From assembly GCA_025935815.1 (NCBI GenBank), contig JAICUO010000005.1, positions 1-42,653 of the forward strand: DNA of 42,653 nt. Direction: 5' to 3'. Under the pieces are notes generated by a model. The model was not told where the DNA came from, did not search any database, and saw nothing but the letters and a program-made list of their open reading frames with translations. The DNA comes from Streptosporangiaceae bacterium (GTDB taxonomy: Bacteria; Actinomycetota; Actinomycetes; Streptosporangiales; Streptosporangiaceae). The position numbers were made by a program, and so were the translations under genes. Shown here in pieces: positions 33,355 to 42,652 of the stretch (the stretch's first letter is position 1; each line of letters starts with the position of its first letter).

Positions 33355-34935
33355 ATGGCACTCAACATGGCCGACCTGTTCGAGCATGCCGTCGACGCCT
33401 TCCCGGAGCGGCTGGCGCTGATCTGCGGAGACCGGCGGGTTACCTACGCCGGGCTCGACGACGAGGCGAATCGCCTGGCGCACCACCTGGCGGCCCAGGG
33501 GGTTGCCCCCGGCGGCCATGTCGGCCTCTACGCCCGCAACTCGATCGCGGCGGTGGTGACGCTGCTGGCCACCATCAAGTTGCGCGCCGTGGCCATCAAC
33601 ATCAACTACCGGTACCTGGAGGGGGAGCTCGCCTACCACCTGCAGGACGCTGACCTGTCCGCGCTCGTCCACGACGCGAGCCTGCGGGCCATCGTGGACG
33701 CCGTGGTCCCGGCCGGGCTGCCCCGGGTGGTGATCGGCGGCGACTACGACGAGGCGCTGGCGGCCGCCTCCGGCGCGCGTGACTTCGGGCCGCGCAGCGC
33801 CGACGACATCTACATCATCTACACCGGCGGCACCACCGGGCAGCCCAAGGGCGTCATGTGGCGGCACGAGGACATCTGGCGCACCCTGGCCGGCGGCATC
33901 GACTTCGTCACCTTCGAGGCGCTGGAAGACGAGTGGGTGCAGTCCCGCAAGGGCGCCGAGGGCGACCCCATGGTCCGGATGGCGCCCGCGCCGCTCATCC
34001 ACGGCGCCGCGATGGTGGCCACGCTGGCCGCGCTGTTCAGCGGGGACACCTGCGTGATCTTGCCGAAGTTCGACCCGCACGCGCTGTGGGCGGCGGTGCA
34101 GGAGCATCATGTCAACGTGCTGTCGGTTATCGGCGACGCGATGGCCAGGCCGCTGCTGGAGGCGCTGGCGGCCGGGGACTACGACACGTCCTCGCTGGTC
34201 TCCTTCAACTCCACCGCCGCGCTGTTCTCCCCGGCGGTCAAGGAAGCGGTCGTGGCGGCGCTGCCCACCACGTTCATCAGCGAGGCGGTCGGCTCGACCG
34301 AGACCGGCTTCGCCGGCATCGCGTTCGTCGGCCCCGACGCGGAAAACCGGGGCGGCCCGACGGTCACGGCCGGCCCCGACGTCATCGTGATCGGCGAGGA
34401 TGGCCGGGTGTGCGGTCCCGGGCAGACCGGCAAGCTGGCCCGCGGCGGGCACATCCCGCTCGGGTACTACAAGGACCCGGCTAAGACCGCCGAGATGTTC
34501 GCGGTGGTGGACGGCAAGCGGCACGCGGTGCCCGGCGACTGGGCGCGGGCCGAGGGCGACGGCACGATCACGCTGCTCGGCCGGGGCAACACGTGCGTCA
34601 ACACCGGCGGCGAGAAGGTCTACCCCGAGGAGGTCGAGGGCGCGCTGAAGTCGCACCCCGACGTGTTCGACGCGCTGGTGATCGGCGTGCCGGATGACCG
34701 CCTCGGCCAGCGGGTCGCCGCGCTCGTCCAGCTGCGCCCGCAAGCCGCCAGCGGGGACGGCGAGGGTGCCGTCACCGCGCTGCAAGCGCACGTGCACGCC
34801 CGGCTGGCCGGCTACAAGGTGCCGCGGACCGTGTGGCTGGTGGACTCGGTCGGCCGCACGGTGTCCGGCAAGGCCGACTACGGCTGGGCCCGCCGCTACG
34901 TCGCCGAGCACGCCCCTACTCGGAAGGCCCCCTAA
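33355..34935 (+). CDS. fadD19: Steroid-24-oyl/side-chain acyl-CoA synthetase FadD19
   Basis: A 526-residue ANL acyl-CoA synthetase. The P-loop is [20 protein letters not shown], the A5 motif [11 protein letters not shown], the hinge [23 protein letters not shown], and the catalytic Lys lies in [11 protein letters not shown]. These stretches match my memory of mycobacterial FadD19 (Rv3515c), which in Rhodococcus and Mycobacterium is needed for side-chain breakdown of C-24-branched plant sterols as well as cholesterol. It starts at ATG 33355, 10 nt from a KstR-like operator and without a ribosome-binding site, so it may be translated from a leaderless mRNA. It is followed after 4 nt by the nitronate monooxygenase-like gene, so the rightward operon is fadD19-NMO-LLM. 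Confidence 0.9.
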   Translation: MALNMADLFEHAVDAFPERLALICGDRRVTYAGLDDEANRLAHHLAAQGVAPGGHVGLYARNSIAAVVTLLATIKLRAVAININYRYLEGELAYHLQDADLSALVHDASLRAIVDAVVPAGLPRVVIGGDYDEALAAASGARDFGPRSADDIYIIYTGGTTGQPKGVMWRHEDIWRTLAGGIDFVTFEALEDEWVQSRKGAEGDPMVRMAPAPLIHGAAMVATLAALFSGDTCVILPKFDPHALWAAVQEHHVNVLSVIGDAMARPLLEALAAGDYDTSSLVSFNSTAALFSPAVKEAVVAALPTTFISEAVGSTETGFAGIAFVGPDAENRGGPTVTAGPDVIVIGEDGRVCGPGQTGKLARGGHIPLGYYKDPAKTAEMFAVVDGKRHAVPGDWARAEGDGTITLLGRGNTCVNTGGEKVYPEEVEGALKSHPDVFDALVIGVPDDRLGQRVAALVQLRPQAASGDGEGAVTALQAHVHARLAGYKVPRTVWLVDSVGRTVSGKADYGWARRYVAEHAPTRKAP

Positions 34936-34939
34936 CGAC

Positions 34940-36061
34940 ATGACCGTACGGACGCCCGTGTGCGACCTGCTGGGCATCGAGCATCCCATCGTCGGGTTCA
35001 GCCCGTCCGAGCACGTCGCCGCCGCGATCAGCCGGGCCGGAGGCATGGGCGTGCTGGGCTGCGTGCGGTTCAACGACCCCGCCGAGCTGGACGCCGTCCT
35101 GGACTGGATGGACGCCCACACCGGCGGGCGGCCGTACGGCGTGGACGTCGTCATGCCGGCCCGGGTGCCGGCCGAGGGGACCCCGGCCGACCTGGCGGCG
35201 ATGATCCCGCAGGCGCACCGCGGCTTCGTTGCGGACACGCTGCGACGGCTCGGGGTGCCCCCGTTGCCCGAGGACGCCGCCGGGGCAGACGGGGTGGTCG
35301 GCTGGCTGCACTCGATCGCGCGCAAGCACGTCGAGGTCGCGCTGGCCCACCCGGCCCGGCTGATCGCTAACGCGCTCGGCCCGCCGCCGCCCGACGTCAT
35401 CGCCGCCGCGCACGAGCGCGGCATGGTGGTGGCCGCGCTCGCGGGCAAGGCGGAGCACGCCCGCGCCCAGGTCGGCACCGGCGTGGACATCGTGGTCGCC
35501 CAGGGGCACGAGGCCGGCGGGCACACCGGCGAGATCGGCACCATGGTGCTCATCCCGGAGGTCGTCGACGCGGTCGGCGACCAGGTGCCGGTGCTCGCCG
35601 CCGGCGGGATCGGCTGCGGCCGCCAGGTCGCCGCCGCGCTCGCGCTCGGCGCGGCCGGCGCCTGGATGGGCTCGGCATGGCTGCTGACCAGCGAGTACGC
35701 GCAGCTTTCATCGTCGCCAGGGGTGCAGCAAGCCTTGCTGGCGGCCACCTCGTCAGACACCGTGCGGTCGCGGATCTACAGCGGCAAGCCCGCCCGGCTG
35801 CTGCGCAACCGGTGGACCGCCGCGTGGGAACAGCCAGGCGCCCCGGCTCCGTTGCCGATGCCATTGCAGAACATCCTGGTCGCCCAGGCGCACCAGCGGC
35901 TCATGGCCTCGGGGCAGCCGGACGTGGTGCCGATGCCGGCCGGGCAGGTCGTCGGCCGGATCACCGAGATCCGCGACGTCGCCGACGTGCTGGCCGACCT
36001 GGTCCGCGAGACCGGCGAGGCCCTGGACCGGCTGGGCCGGCTGCGCGGGGCTTCAGGGTGA
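34940..36061 (+). CDS. Nitronate monooxygenase-family FMN oxidoreductase
   Basis: A 373-residue TIM-barrel flavoprotein of the nitronate monooxygenase/2-nitropropane dioxygenase family. LGIEHPIV opens the barrel, [16 protein letters not shown] holds the conserved His region, and [22 protein letters not shown] is the phosphate-binding segment for FMN. Members near steroid genes include IpdC (Rv3553), but the N-terminus here differs from what I recall for IpdC, so I do not use that name. It could act as an FMN-dependent enoyl-reductase-like enzyme on a steroid CoA ester. ATG 34940 starts 4 nt after the fadD19 stop; the stop overlaps the next gene (GTGA). Confidence 0.85.
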   Translation: MTVRTPVCDLLGIEHPIVGFSPSEHVAAAISRAGGMGVLGCVRFNDPAELDAVLDWMDAHTGGRPYGVDVVMPARVPAEGTPADLAAMIPQAHRGFVADTLRRLGVPPLPEDAAGADGVVGWLHSIARKHVEVALAHPARLIANALGPPPPDVIAAAHERGMVVAALAGKAEHARAQVGTGVDIVVAQGHEAGGHTGEIGTMVLIPEVVDAVGDQVPVLAAGGIGCGRQVAAALALGAAGAWMGSAWLLTSEYAQLSSSPGVQQALLAATSSDTVRSRIYSGKPARLLRNRWTAAWEQPGAPAPLPMPLQNILVAQAHQRLMASGQPDVVPMPAGQVVGRITEIRDVADVLADLVRETGEALDRLGRLRGASG

Positions 36062-37092
36062 AGACCGCGGTCACGGCCGGCTACTGGGGCGCCGGGCCCC
36101 CGCCCGGCCAGGGCGACCTGTTCGCGGCCGCCGAGCGGCTCGGCATCGACCAGGTGTGGACGGCGGAGGCGTGGGGCAGCGACGCGTGGACACCGCTGGC
36201 CTGGCACGGGTCACGGACAAAGCGGGTCGCGCTCGGGACCGCGGTCTCGCAGCTGTCGGCCCGCCCGCCGACGACGCTGGCGATGACGGCGATGACGATG
36301 GACCACCTCACCGGCGGGCGGGTCCTGCTCGGCATCGGCGCGAGCAACCCGCAGGTGGTGGAGGGCTGGTACGGCCAGCCGTACCCGCGCCCGCTGGAGC
36401 GCACGCGGGAGTACGTAGACATCCTGCGGGCCGTCATCGCCCGCGGCGGGCCGGTCACCTACGACGGCAGGCACTACCAGCTTCCGCTGCCGGGCGGGAC
36501 CGGCCTGGGCAAGCCGCTGCGCTCGATCCTGCACCCCTACCGCGCGCGGATCCCCATCTACCTCGGCGCGGAAGGGCCGAAGAACGTGGCGCTGGCGGCG
36601 GAGATCGCCGACGGGTGGCTGCCGATGTTCTTCTCGCCGACGATGAACGACTTCTACGCCGCCGCGCTGGCGGCCGGCTTCGCGCGGCCCGGCGCCCAGG
36701 CCACGCCGGAGACTTTCGACGTGGTCGGGGGACCGCTGGGCATCGTCCCCGACGACGACATCGAGCGGGCCGCGGACCGGTTGCGGCCCTCGCTGGCCCT
36801 CTACATCGGCGGCATGGGCGCCCGCGACGTCAACTTCCACAACGAGGTCTTCGCGCGCATGGGCTACGAGGCGGAGGCGAAGGTCATCCAGGACGCCTAC
36901 CTGGCCGGTGACAAGAAGGCCGCGATCGCGTCGGTGCCGACCCGCCTGGTCGAGGACGTCGCGCTCATCGGCCCGTGGGCGAAGATCGCCGGGGAGCTCC
37001 CGCGGTGGACGCGGACCGTGCTGACGACGCTGCTGATCAGCTGCGACCCGCGCCTGCTGGAGAAGGTGACGGACCTGGTCCGGTCCGGCTAG
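36058..37092 (+). CDS. F420-type LLM-class oxidoreductase, Rv3520c-like
   Basis: A 344-residue luciferase-like monooxygenase-fold oxidoreductase. The WGAGPPPG start, VWTAEAWGSDAW, LLGIGASNPQVVEGWYGQPYPRP, YLGAEGPKNVALAAEIADGW and ALYIGGMGARDVNFH segments match the Rv3520c group, predicted to use coenzyme F420. In M. tuberculosis Rv3520c adjoins Rv3521-Rv3523 and lies in the KstR regulon. Here it is the last gene of the fadD19 operon, overlapping the upstream stop (GTGA at 36058-36061), and it ends in the CTAG shared with the convergent lacI-type gene. Its step in sterol catabolism is not known. Confidence 0.88.
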   Translation: MKTAVTAGYWGAGPPPGQGDLFAAAERLGIDQVWTAEAWGSDAWTPLAWHGSRTKRVALGTAVSQLSARPPTTLAMTAMTMDHLTGGRVLLGIGASNPQVVEGWYGQPYPRPLERTREYVDILRAVIARGGPVTYDGRHYQLPLPGGTGLGKPLRSILHPYRARIPIYLGAEGPKNVALAAEIADGWLPMFFSPTMNDFYAAALAAGFARPGAQATPETFDVVGGPLGIVPDDDIERAADRLRPSLALYIGGMGARDVNFHNEVFARMGYEAEAKVIQDAYLAGDKKAAIASVPTRLVEDVALIGPWAKIAGELPRWTRTVLTTLLISCDPRLLEKVTDLVRSG

Positions 37093-38183
37093 TGCGGGGT
37101 TCTTCCGGCGCCGTGCGCAGGGCGAGATCGGCCGGCGGCCCGCGCCGGGGCCGTCGTTTCCCTGATGACCAGGCGCGCCTGGCAGAACTCCACTGAGCTG
37201 CCCGGTGCGTCTTCGGCGATCAAGCTGATGGCCAGCGATGCGGCCTTGTAGCCCATGTCGAACATCGGCTGGCGGATCGTGGTCAGCGGCGGGGCGAGGT
37301 ACCTGGCGAACGTGTCGTCGAAGCCGATGATGGACAACTGCTCAGGGACCCGGATTCCTTCCGCGTACAGCGCCTGCATGGCGCCCGCGGCTACCAGGTC
37401 CGACACGGCGAATACCGCCGTCAGGCCAGGCGCCTGCCTGAGCAGGCGCCGCATGTAGGCGGCGCCCGCCTCCAGCCCGCCCCAGCCGCCGCGCTCTCGC
37501 GGGTAGTGGCCGAGGACGATGTGCGAGTTGCCGACCACCTGGCCGCATTCCCTCAGCACGTCGCGGTAGGCCCGGAACCTTTCCTTCGGAATGTCGGTCG
37601 CGTCGTTATCACTGTCGTGCGGGAACGGCTCCCCCAGGAAGCCGATCTCGCGGTGCCCGAGGCTGACCAGGTGGCGCATCGCCTCCGTGGCCGCCGCGTG
37701 GTTGTCGACGACGACGGCGGAGGCGGCGGCGCAGAGCCGTCGCTCGATCTCCACCGCGCGGACGCCGGCGTCGAGGGCGAGGGAGACGTTCTTGCCGTGC
37801 ACCGCGGTGGTGAAGATGATGCCGTCGATACGCCGCTTGAGCAGCGTCTCGACGCATTCGCGTTCCTGGCCGGGGTTGCCGTGCGCGTTGAGGAACAGCA
37901 GGGTGAATCCGTGCTCAGCGGCGGCCTGCTCGGCTCCGATGACGATCTCGCCGACGAAGGGGTTGGAGAGATCGCCGTGCAGGATGAGGCCGATGGTGAT
38001 GGTCTTCTGGCGCCGCAGTTCCTGGGCGACCGCGTTGAGGCGGTAGCTGCTGTCGCGCAGGGCCGCTTCGACGCGCTCACGCGCCCGCGCCGATACATAG
38101 CCGTTGCCGTGCAGGACACGGGACACCGTCGCGGTGGAGACCCCGGCCAGTGCCGCGACATCCTTCAGGCGTGCCTCCCGCAT
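37089..38183 (-). CDS. LacI-family transcriptional regulator
   Basis: A 364-residue LacI/GalR regulator. The N-terminal helix-turn-helix is LKDVAALAGVSTATVSRVLHGNG, with the hinge AVAQELRR; the periplasmic-binding-like domain begins TIGLILHGDLSNPF and contains the conserved SIIGFDD near the end. It normally represses a neighbouring uptake or catabolic operon until a ligand is bound. Here it is the last gene of the leftward opp-hydrolase operon, so it probably regulates that unit and itself; the operator must lie upstream of the permease, outside the window. Its TAG stop is read from the same CTAG as the LLM gene stop, a 4-nt tail-to-tail overlap. Confidence 0.92.
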   Translation of the reverse strand: MREARLKDVAALAGVSTATVSRVLHGNGYVSARARERVEAALRDSSYRLNAVAQELRRQKTITIGLILHGDLSNPFVGEIVIGAEQAAAEHGFTLLFLNAHGNPGQERECVETLLKRRIDGIIFTTAVHGKNVSLALDAGVRAVEIERRLCAAASAVVVDNHAAATEAMRHLVSLGHREIGFLGEPFPHDSDNDATDIPKERFRAYRDVLRECGQVVGNSHIVLGHYPRERGGWGGLEAGAAYMRRLLRQAPGLTAVFAVSDLVAAGAMQALYAEGIRVPEQLSIIGFDDTFARYLAPPLTTIRQPMFDMGYKAASLAISLIAEDAPGSSVEFCQARLVIRETTAPARAAGRSRPAHGAGRTPH

Positions 38184-38190
38184 AACGAGA

Positions 38191-39189
38191 TCATAGGCGG
38201 TGCTGGTCAGCCGTCTCGATCGGCGCCGGACGGCCCGGGTCCGCGGGGCTCGTCAGCTGGGCCTGGCCCTGGCTGAACGCGTCCCGCATGGCTTCGGCGG
38301 ACCCGTCGACGGCCTCGCATGCCTCGGGGGCGGCAGCCAGGAGGTGGAAGAAGCCGTGACGGGCGCGCGGGTAGTCGCGAAGGCGCGCCGGCACGCCGGC
38401 ATCGGCGAGCCTGCGGGCGTACTGCTCGCTCTCGGCGCGCAGGATGTCGCGGCCGGCGGTGATGAGCAGGGCAGGGGCGAGGCCAGCCAGCGAGGGGGCA
38501 TGCATGGGCGAGGCGTCAGGCGCCAGCCGCTGGACCCGGCCGGGGACATATTCCTGCCAGATGTACCGCATGTCGTCACGCCAGCGGGCGCCGAGCGCGG
38601 CCGAGTCGGCCCGATCCTCGTCCGGCTGGGCGAAATCCTCGCGGTACGGGGCATCCAGATCCCCGTCCAGGACCGGGTAGACCAGTACCTGGAGCGCGAG
38701 GGCAAGCCCGTGATCGCGGGCGCGAAGCGCGACAGCGGCCGCGAGGTTGCCGCCGGCGCTGTCGCCGCCGACCGCGACCTGGCCGAAGTGGTCGGCCGCC
38801 CAGCGGGTCGCGTTCCACGCGTCGTCGGTTGCCGCGGGGTACCGATGTTCCGGCGCACGCCGATAATCGACGGAAAGCACCGCGCAGCCGGCCCGGTTGG
38901 CGACGGCGCGGGCCAGGGGATCATGACTTGCCGGACTGCCGAGCATCCACGCCCCGCCGTGCAGCCAGACGAGCACGCCTTCCCGGTACCGCGCGGGCCA
39001 GTACAGCCACGAGGGCACGCCCCGGGCGCCGATCTCGGTGACGGAGGAGACCGCCTCGGGCGCGCCCGCACCCGCCAGCGACGCGTCACGCTCCTCCCGG
39101 CGCAGTTCGGCGAGGTCGCGTTCCCGCATCGGCCGGTCCGGCGCCCGAGCGCCCGCGGCGGCAAACCCGGCCGGAGAGGCGGGGTTCAT
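38191..39189 (-). CDS. HSL-type (fold-3) alpha/beta hydrolase
   Basis: A 332-residue hormone-sensitive-lipase-type esterase. HGGAW gives the oxyanion hole, VDYRRAPEH follows, GDSAGGN is the nucleophile elbow, the Asp is in ITAGRDIL and the His in ARHGFFHL. These enzymes hydrolyse short- to medium-chain esters. The ATG overlaps the stop of the upstream serine hydrolase (ATGA at 39186-39189), and lacI begins 8 nt after its own stop. Two hydrolases in a row behind an oligopeptide-type ABC transporter suggest they process the imported compound. There is no signal peptide, so it is cytosolic. Confidence 0.9.
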   Translation of the reverse strand: MNPASPAGFAAAGARAPDRPMRERDLAELRREERDASLAGAGAPEAVSSVTEIGARGVPSWLYWPARYREGVLVWLHGGAWMLGSPASHDPLARAVANRAGCAVLSVDYRRAPEHRYPAATDDAWNATRWAADHFGQVAVGGDSAGGNLAAAVALRARDHGLALALQVLVYPVLDGDLDAPYREDFAQPDEDRADSAALGARWRDDMRYIWQEYVPGRVQRLAPDASPMHAPSLAGLAPALLITAGRDILRAESEQYARRLADAGVPARLRDYPRARHGFFHLLAAAPEACEAVDGSAEAMRDAFSQGQAQLTSPADPGRPAPIETADQHRL

Positions 39190-40316
39190 GCCGCTCCCGC
39201 CCGCTCAACGCAGTCGTAAAGGGCAGCGAGCAGGGCGGCGGCGCGCATGTCGCTGGGGTCGTCGCGCAGCAGGTTCATCGCGTAGGAGAAGCCGATCCGC
39301 TGCTGGGGCCAGCGGCCGTGAACCGATCCCCCCGCGCCGCCATGGCCGAACGCGTCCGGCGGCGGCCCGAGCGCGTGCGCGTCAGCCTGCAGCTGGAAAC
39401 CGACGCCGAACGAGGTCAGTCGCTCCAGCAGCGGATCGTGCCGCCTGCTGAGGACCGTGGTCCCCAGCCGGAGGGTGGCCGGAGAAAGCAGCTGGCCAAG
39501 GCTGGCGTAGAAGCGAGCGACCGACCGTGCCGTGCCGATGCCGTTAGAGCTCGGGACCTCGGCCGCGTGCCACTCGCGCTCGTTCCACGGGAAGCTCTGC
39601 GGCTGGTACCTGGACGGGTTCTCGACGGCCCGCCTGAGCGGGTCCAGGGCCAGCCGCTCGTCCGCGACGGAGGTCCACGCCGGGGCTAGCTCGACAGCCG
39701 ATACCCGCGGCTCGAATTCCGCCGGCAGGCCGATCCACAGCTCGAGGTCCAGGGGACGGGCGATCTCCTCGGCGAAGAACTGACCGATCCCACGTCCATC
39801 GACCCGGCGCACTAGCTCGCCGCAGAGCCAGCCGAAGGTGACGGCGTGGTAGGTGCGGGTGGCCCTGGGATCGGTGCTGCGCGGCTGGCTGGCGAGCAGC
39901 GCCGCCATCCGGCGCGCGTCGGTCGCCTCTTGCCAGGTGACCGGAACGTCAAGTCCGGGCAGGCCGGCGGAGTGCGAGACAAGGTCCCTGACCAGCACGC
40001 CCGACTTGCCCGCGGCCGCGAACTCAGGCCAGTAGCGTGCAACCGGCGATTCCAGCGCTAGCTGACCCCGCTCCATGAGCAGCAGGAGGCAGGCGGCCAC
40101 GAGCCCCTTGGTGCCGGAGAACAGGATCTGAAGCGTGTCCGCGGACCAGGGCCGCGCGCTCGCGCGATCGGCGATCCCGCCCCAGAGGTCAACCAGCGGC
40201 TCACCGTCGCGTACGACGGCGAACGAAGCGCCCAGTTCGCCGCGCACGGTGAAATTGCGGCCGAACTCCTCGGTCACCTGCCTGAACCCGGGTGCCGCGA
40301 ATCCGTTCAGTTCCAC
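39186..40316 (-). CDS. Beta-lactamase-like serine hydrolase (class C/EstB fold)
   Basis: A 376-residue penicillin-binding-protein-like hydrolase. The SxxK motif is SGTK (ILFSGTKGLVA), the Tyr motif is YHAV in TYHAVTFGW, and the C-terminal HGGAGG stands for the KTG-type box. Family members include EstB esterases, D-aminopeptidases and class C-like beta-lactamases, so the bond cut may be ester or amide. There is no signal peptide; it appears cytosolic, unlike secreted resistance beta-lactamases. GTG 40316 lies 3 nt after the ATPase stop and its own stop overlaps the next gene. It is a member of the same leftward operon. Confidence 0.9.
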   Translation of the reverse strand: MELNGFAAPGFRQVTEEFGRNFTVRGELGASFAVVRDGEPLVDLWGGIADRASARPWSADTLQILFSGTKGLVAACLLLLMERGQLALESPVARYWPEFAAAGKSGVLVRDLVSHSAGLPGLDVPVTWQEATDARRMAALLASQPRSTDPRATRTYHAVTFGWLCGELVRRVDGRGIGQFFAEEIARPLDLELWIGLPAEFEPRVSAVELAPAWTSVADERLALDPLRRAVENPSRYQPQSFPWNEREWHAAEVPSSNGIGTARSVARFYASLGQLLSPATLRLGTTVLSRRHDPLLERLTSFGVGFQLQADAHALGPPPDAFGHGGAGGSVHGRWPQQRIGFSYAMNLLRDDPSDMRAAALLAALYDCVERAGAA

Positions 40317-40319
40317 TGC

Positions 40320-41438
40320 CTACCTGTCCTCTCCGTGCAGCGCGCCCTCGATGCCGTCCCGGTGGCCAGGCTCCAAGACGACGGCTTCCAGGTCGGCTTC
40401 CAGGTCGGCTCGCGGGCTCGGGGGCGCCCAGGGGGGACCGGCGGCATCAGCCGCTAGCCGGATTTCATCCCGCCACTGCGGGAACCGGTGACAGGCGACC
40501 TCGCCCTGGCCCTCATCCGCCCGCCGCACTGGGCGTTCCGTCCAGCAGCGGCTGATCGCGAACGGGCACCGCGGCGCGTAATTGCACCGCTCGCCGCCAG
40601 CTTGATGCCGCGCGGGGTCCCGGAGCGGGGGCGCCGCCGTGGTCGCGTGCCGCCGGCGCTGGGAGCGCGGGTCGGGGCTCGGCGAGGCCTGGTGCAGCAT
40701 GTGAGTGTAGGGATGGGCGGACTGACCGGATACCTGGCCTGCCGGGCCGGTCTCCATGACCCGCCCGGCGTACATGACCACGACGCGGTCGCAGAGATAG
40801 CGGACGACCTCGAGGTCGTGGGAGATGAACAGGTAGCTCAGCCCGGCGATGGCCTGCAGCTCCCGCAGGAGATTGAGGACCTGCGCCTGGGCGGAAAGGT
40901 CAAGGGCACTGAGGGGCTCGTCGAGGATCACCAGCCGGGGTGACAGCATCAGCGCCCTGGCGATGGCGACCCGCTGCCGCTGGCCGCCCGACAGCTCCCT
41001 GGGATAACGGTCAGCCGTCCCGTCGGGGAGTTGCACTCGCTCCAGCATCTCGCGCACCCGTGTCCGCACCAGGCCGGCGTCCCGCTCACCGTAGGCACGG
41101 AGGGGCTCGGCGAGCGTGCGGCCGATCGTCCGGGAAGGGTTGAGGCTGCTGTACGGATCCTGGAAGACGAGCTGGGCCTGCCGGTAAAGACGGCGCCGCC
41201 CGGCGAAGTCGAGGCTGGTGACGTCGTGCCCGTCAAAGAGCACCTCACCGGATCGGATGGCGGTCAGCCCGAGAATGGCACGGGTGATGGTGGTCTTGCC
41301 CGACCCGGATTCGCCGACCACCCCGACCGCCTCGCCGGGCGACACGTCCAGGCTCACGTCGTCGACGGCGAGGCTGACGGTCCGCCGGCGGCGGTATTCC
41401 ACCGACAGTCCCCGGATCTCCAGCAGGGGTGATGTCAT
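40320..41438 (-). CDS. Oligopeptide-type ABC transporter ATPase (OppF/DppF-like)
   Basis: A 372-residue ATPase. Walker A is GESGSGKTT, the Q loop VFQDPYSSLNPS, the signature LSGGQRQR, Walker B LVILDEPLSALD and the switch His is in FISHDLEV. The oligopeptide/dipeptide C-terminal extension has the four-Cys iron-sulfur-like segment (CNYAPRCPF...CW...CH). A further 40-residue Pro/Asp-rich tail carries a 12-bp duplication (ADLEADLEA). The start overlaps the stop of the permease-ATPase gene (ATGA). It pairs with the upstream ATPase to energise uptake of a peptide-like or other small substrate. Confidence 0.93.
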   Translation of the reverse strand: MTSPLLEIRGLSVEYRRRRTVSLAVDDVSLDVSPGEAVGVVGESGSGKTTITRAILGLTAIRSGEVLFDGHDVTSLDFAGRRRLYRQAQLVFQDPYSSLNPSRTIGRTLAEPLRAYGERDAGLVRTRVREMLERVQLPDGTADRYPRELSGGQRQRVAIARALMLSPRLVILDEPLSALDLSAQAQVLNLLRELQAIAGLSYLFISHDLEVVRYLCDRVVVMYAGRVMETGPAGQVSGQSAHPYTHMLHQASPSPDPRSQRRRHATTAAPPLRDPARHQAGGERCNYAPRCPFAISRCWTERPVRRADEGQGEVACHRFPQWRDEIRLAADAAGPPWAPPSPRADLEADLEAVVLEPGHRDGIEGALHGEDR

Positions 41439-42652
41439 CGGGCGCTCACCTCATCGAGTACCACCTGGTCGGTGTGCAGGCAGCGTGCCTGGCGACTGGC
41501 GCTGTGCTCCGTCAGGAGCACCGGCCCCGCCCGGCACGCGTCATCGGCGAACCCGCAACGCGGAGCGAAGCGGCATCCGCTCGGCCACGCGCCCGGCGGC
41601 ACGACGCGGCCGGGCAGCGCATTGATCGGCTGCCCCGGGTGCGCCAGCGAGGGATGGGACCGCAGCAGGCCCAGGGTGTAGGGATGCAACGGGCGGTCGA
41701 AGAGGTCCTGGGCGCCGCCGCGCTCAACGACCTGGCCGGCGTACATCACGATGGTCCGGTCGCAGATGTCCGCGACCACGCCCCAGTCGTGAGTTATCAG
41801 CAAGATGGCCATGCCGGTCTCGCGCTGGAGCCGGCGCAGCAGGGCCAGCATCTCGGCCTGCACGGTGACGTCGAGGGCGGTGGTGGGCTCATCGGCGATG
41901 AGCAGCTCCGGCCGGCCGGCCAGGGCCAGCGCGAGGGCAACCCGCTGCGCCATCCCGCCGGACAGCTCATGCGGGTAGGCGCGCGCGGTCCGCGACGGAT
42001 CCGGCAGTTCGACCTGGCGCAGCAGGTCCGCGGCGCGGGCCCGCGCCGCCGGGCGCGGCACCTGATCGTGGCGGCGGATCACTTCGGCGAGCTGGCTGCC
42101 GACCGTGAAGGTCGGGTCCAGGCTGGACTGCGGCTCCTGGGAGACGTACGCGAGAGCAGATCCGCGCAGGCGGCCAAAGGCGCGGTCGGGCATCTGCAGC
42201 AGGTCGTGCCCTGCCCACTGAGCCTGCCCGCCAGCGACCGTGAGGCTTCCTGGCAGCAGGCGCAAGAGGGCGAGGGCGCTGACGGTCTTGCCGCAGCCCG
42301 ACTCGCCCACCAGGCCCAGGGTTTCGCCGGGGAACACATCGAAGCTGACGGAGTCGACGACCAGCGCCCGCGCTGCCTGCTCTTGACGCGTCACCGACAG
42401 CCCGCGCACCGAAAGCAGCGCGGCGTCGGCAACCGGGGTTGCCCCCGGCCCGGATGCCGGGCTGCCATGCCCGGCGGCGGTCCGCTGGAATGCCCGGCGC
42501 CGCACGGGTGGGGGGACGGTGTCCTCCATGGCGGCCGCGTCGCGCACCGCGTCCCCGAGGAGGCCGAAGGCCAAGATGGTGATGGCGATGAGCGCTCCCG
42601 ACGGGATCAGGAGCCATTCCTGCTGCTCGATGACGGTGGATGCCTCGGCGAC
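41435..42652 (-). CDS. ABC transporter permease-ATPase fusion (OppC-OppD type), 5' end outside window
   Basis: The frame is open to the window edge. The outermost residues (EQQEWLLIPSGALIAITILAFGLLGDAVRDA) are the last membrane segment and tail of a DppC/OppC permease, joined through a 35-residue Pro/Ala linker to an ATPase: GESGCGKT (Walker A), YVSQEPQSSLDP (Q loop), LSGGMAQR (signature), LLIADEPTTALD (Walker B), LITHDWGV (switch His), and a C-terminal Cys cluster. Permease-ATPase fusions of this kind are known in actinomycetes. Starting the gene at 42574 would cut off the permease tail, so the true start is beyond 42653. It heads, as far as visible, the operon with the second ATPase, two hydrolases and lacI. 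Confidence 0.9.
   Translation of the reverse strand, partial: VAEASTVIEQQEWLLIPSGALIAITILAFGLLGDAVRDAAAMEDTVPPPVRRRAFQRTAAGHGSPASGPGATPVADAALLSVRGLSVTRQEQAARALVVDSVSFDVFPGETLGLVGESGCGKTVSALALLRLLPGSLTVAGGQAQWAGHDLLQMPDRAFGRLRGSALAYVSQEPQSSLDPTFTVGSQLAEVIRRHDQVPRPAARARAADLLRQVELPDPSRTARAYPHELSGGMAQRVALALALAGRPELLIADEPTTALDVTVQAEMLALLRRLQRETGMAILLITHDWGVVADICDRTIVMYAGQVVERGGAQDLFDRPLHPYTLGLLRSHPSLAHPGQPINALPGRVVPPGAWPSGCRFAPRCGFADDACRAGPVLLTEHSASRQARCLHTDQVVLDEVSAR

Noticed and set aside
32506-35760. A 1084-codon open frame on the minus strand covering echA19 and all of fadD19 and part of the NMO gene
   Set aside because: Only the last 261 codons are crotonase-like. The rest is Arg/Ala/Gly-rich antisense of genes with clear motifs on the plus strand, a usual artefact of high-GC DNA.
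34940-36061. Naming the nitronate monooxygenase-like gene ipdC
   Set aside because: The family fits, but the N-terminal sequence differs from what I recall of IpdC and ipdAB are not adjacent.
39186-40316. Beta-lactam resistance gene
   Set aside because: The fold is class C-like, but there is no signal peptide and the motifs (SGTK, YHAV, HGGAGG) suit EstB-type esterases or peptidases as well; resistance cannot be claimed.
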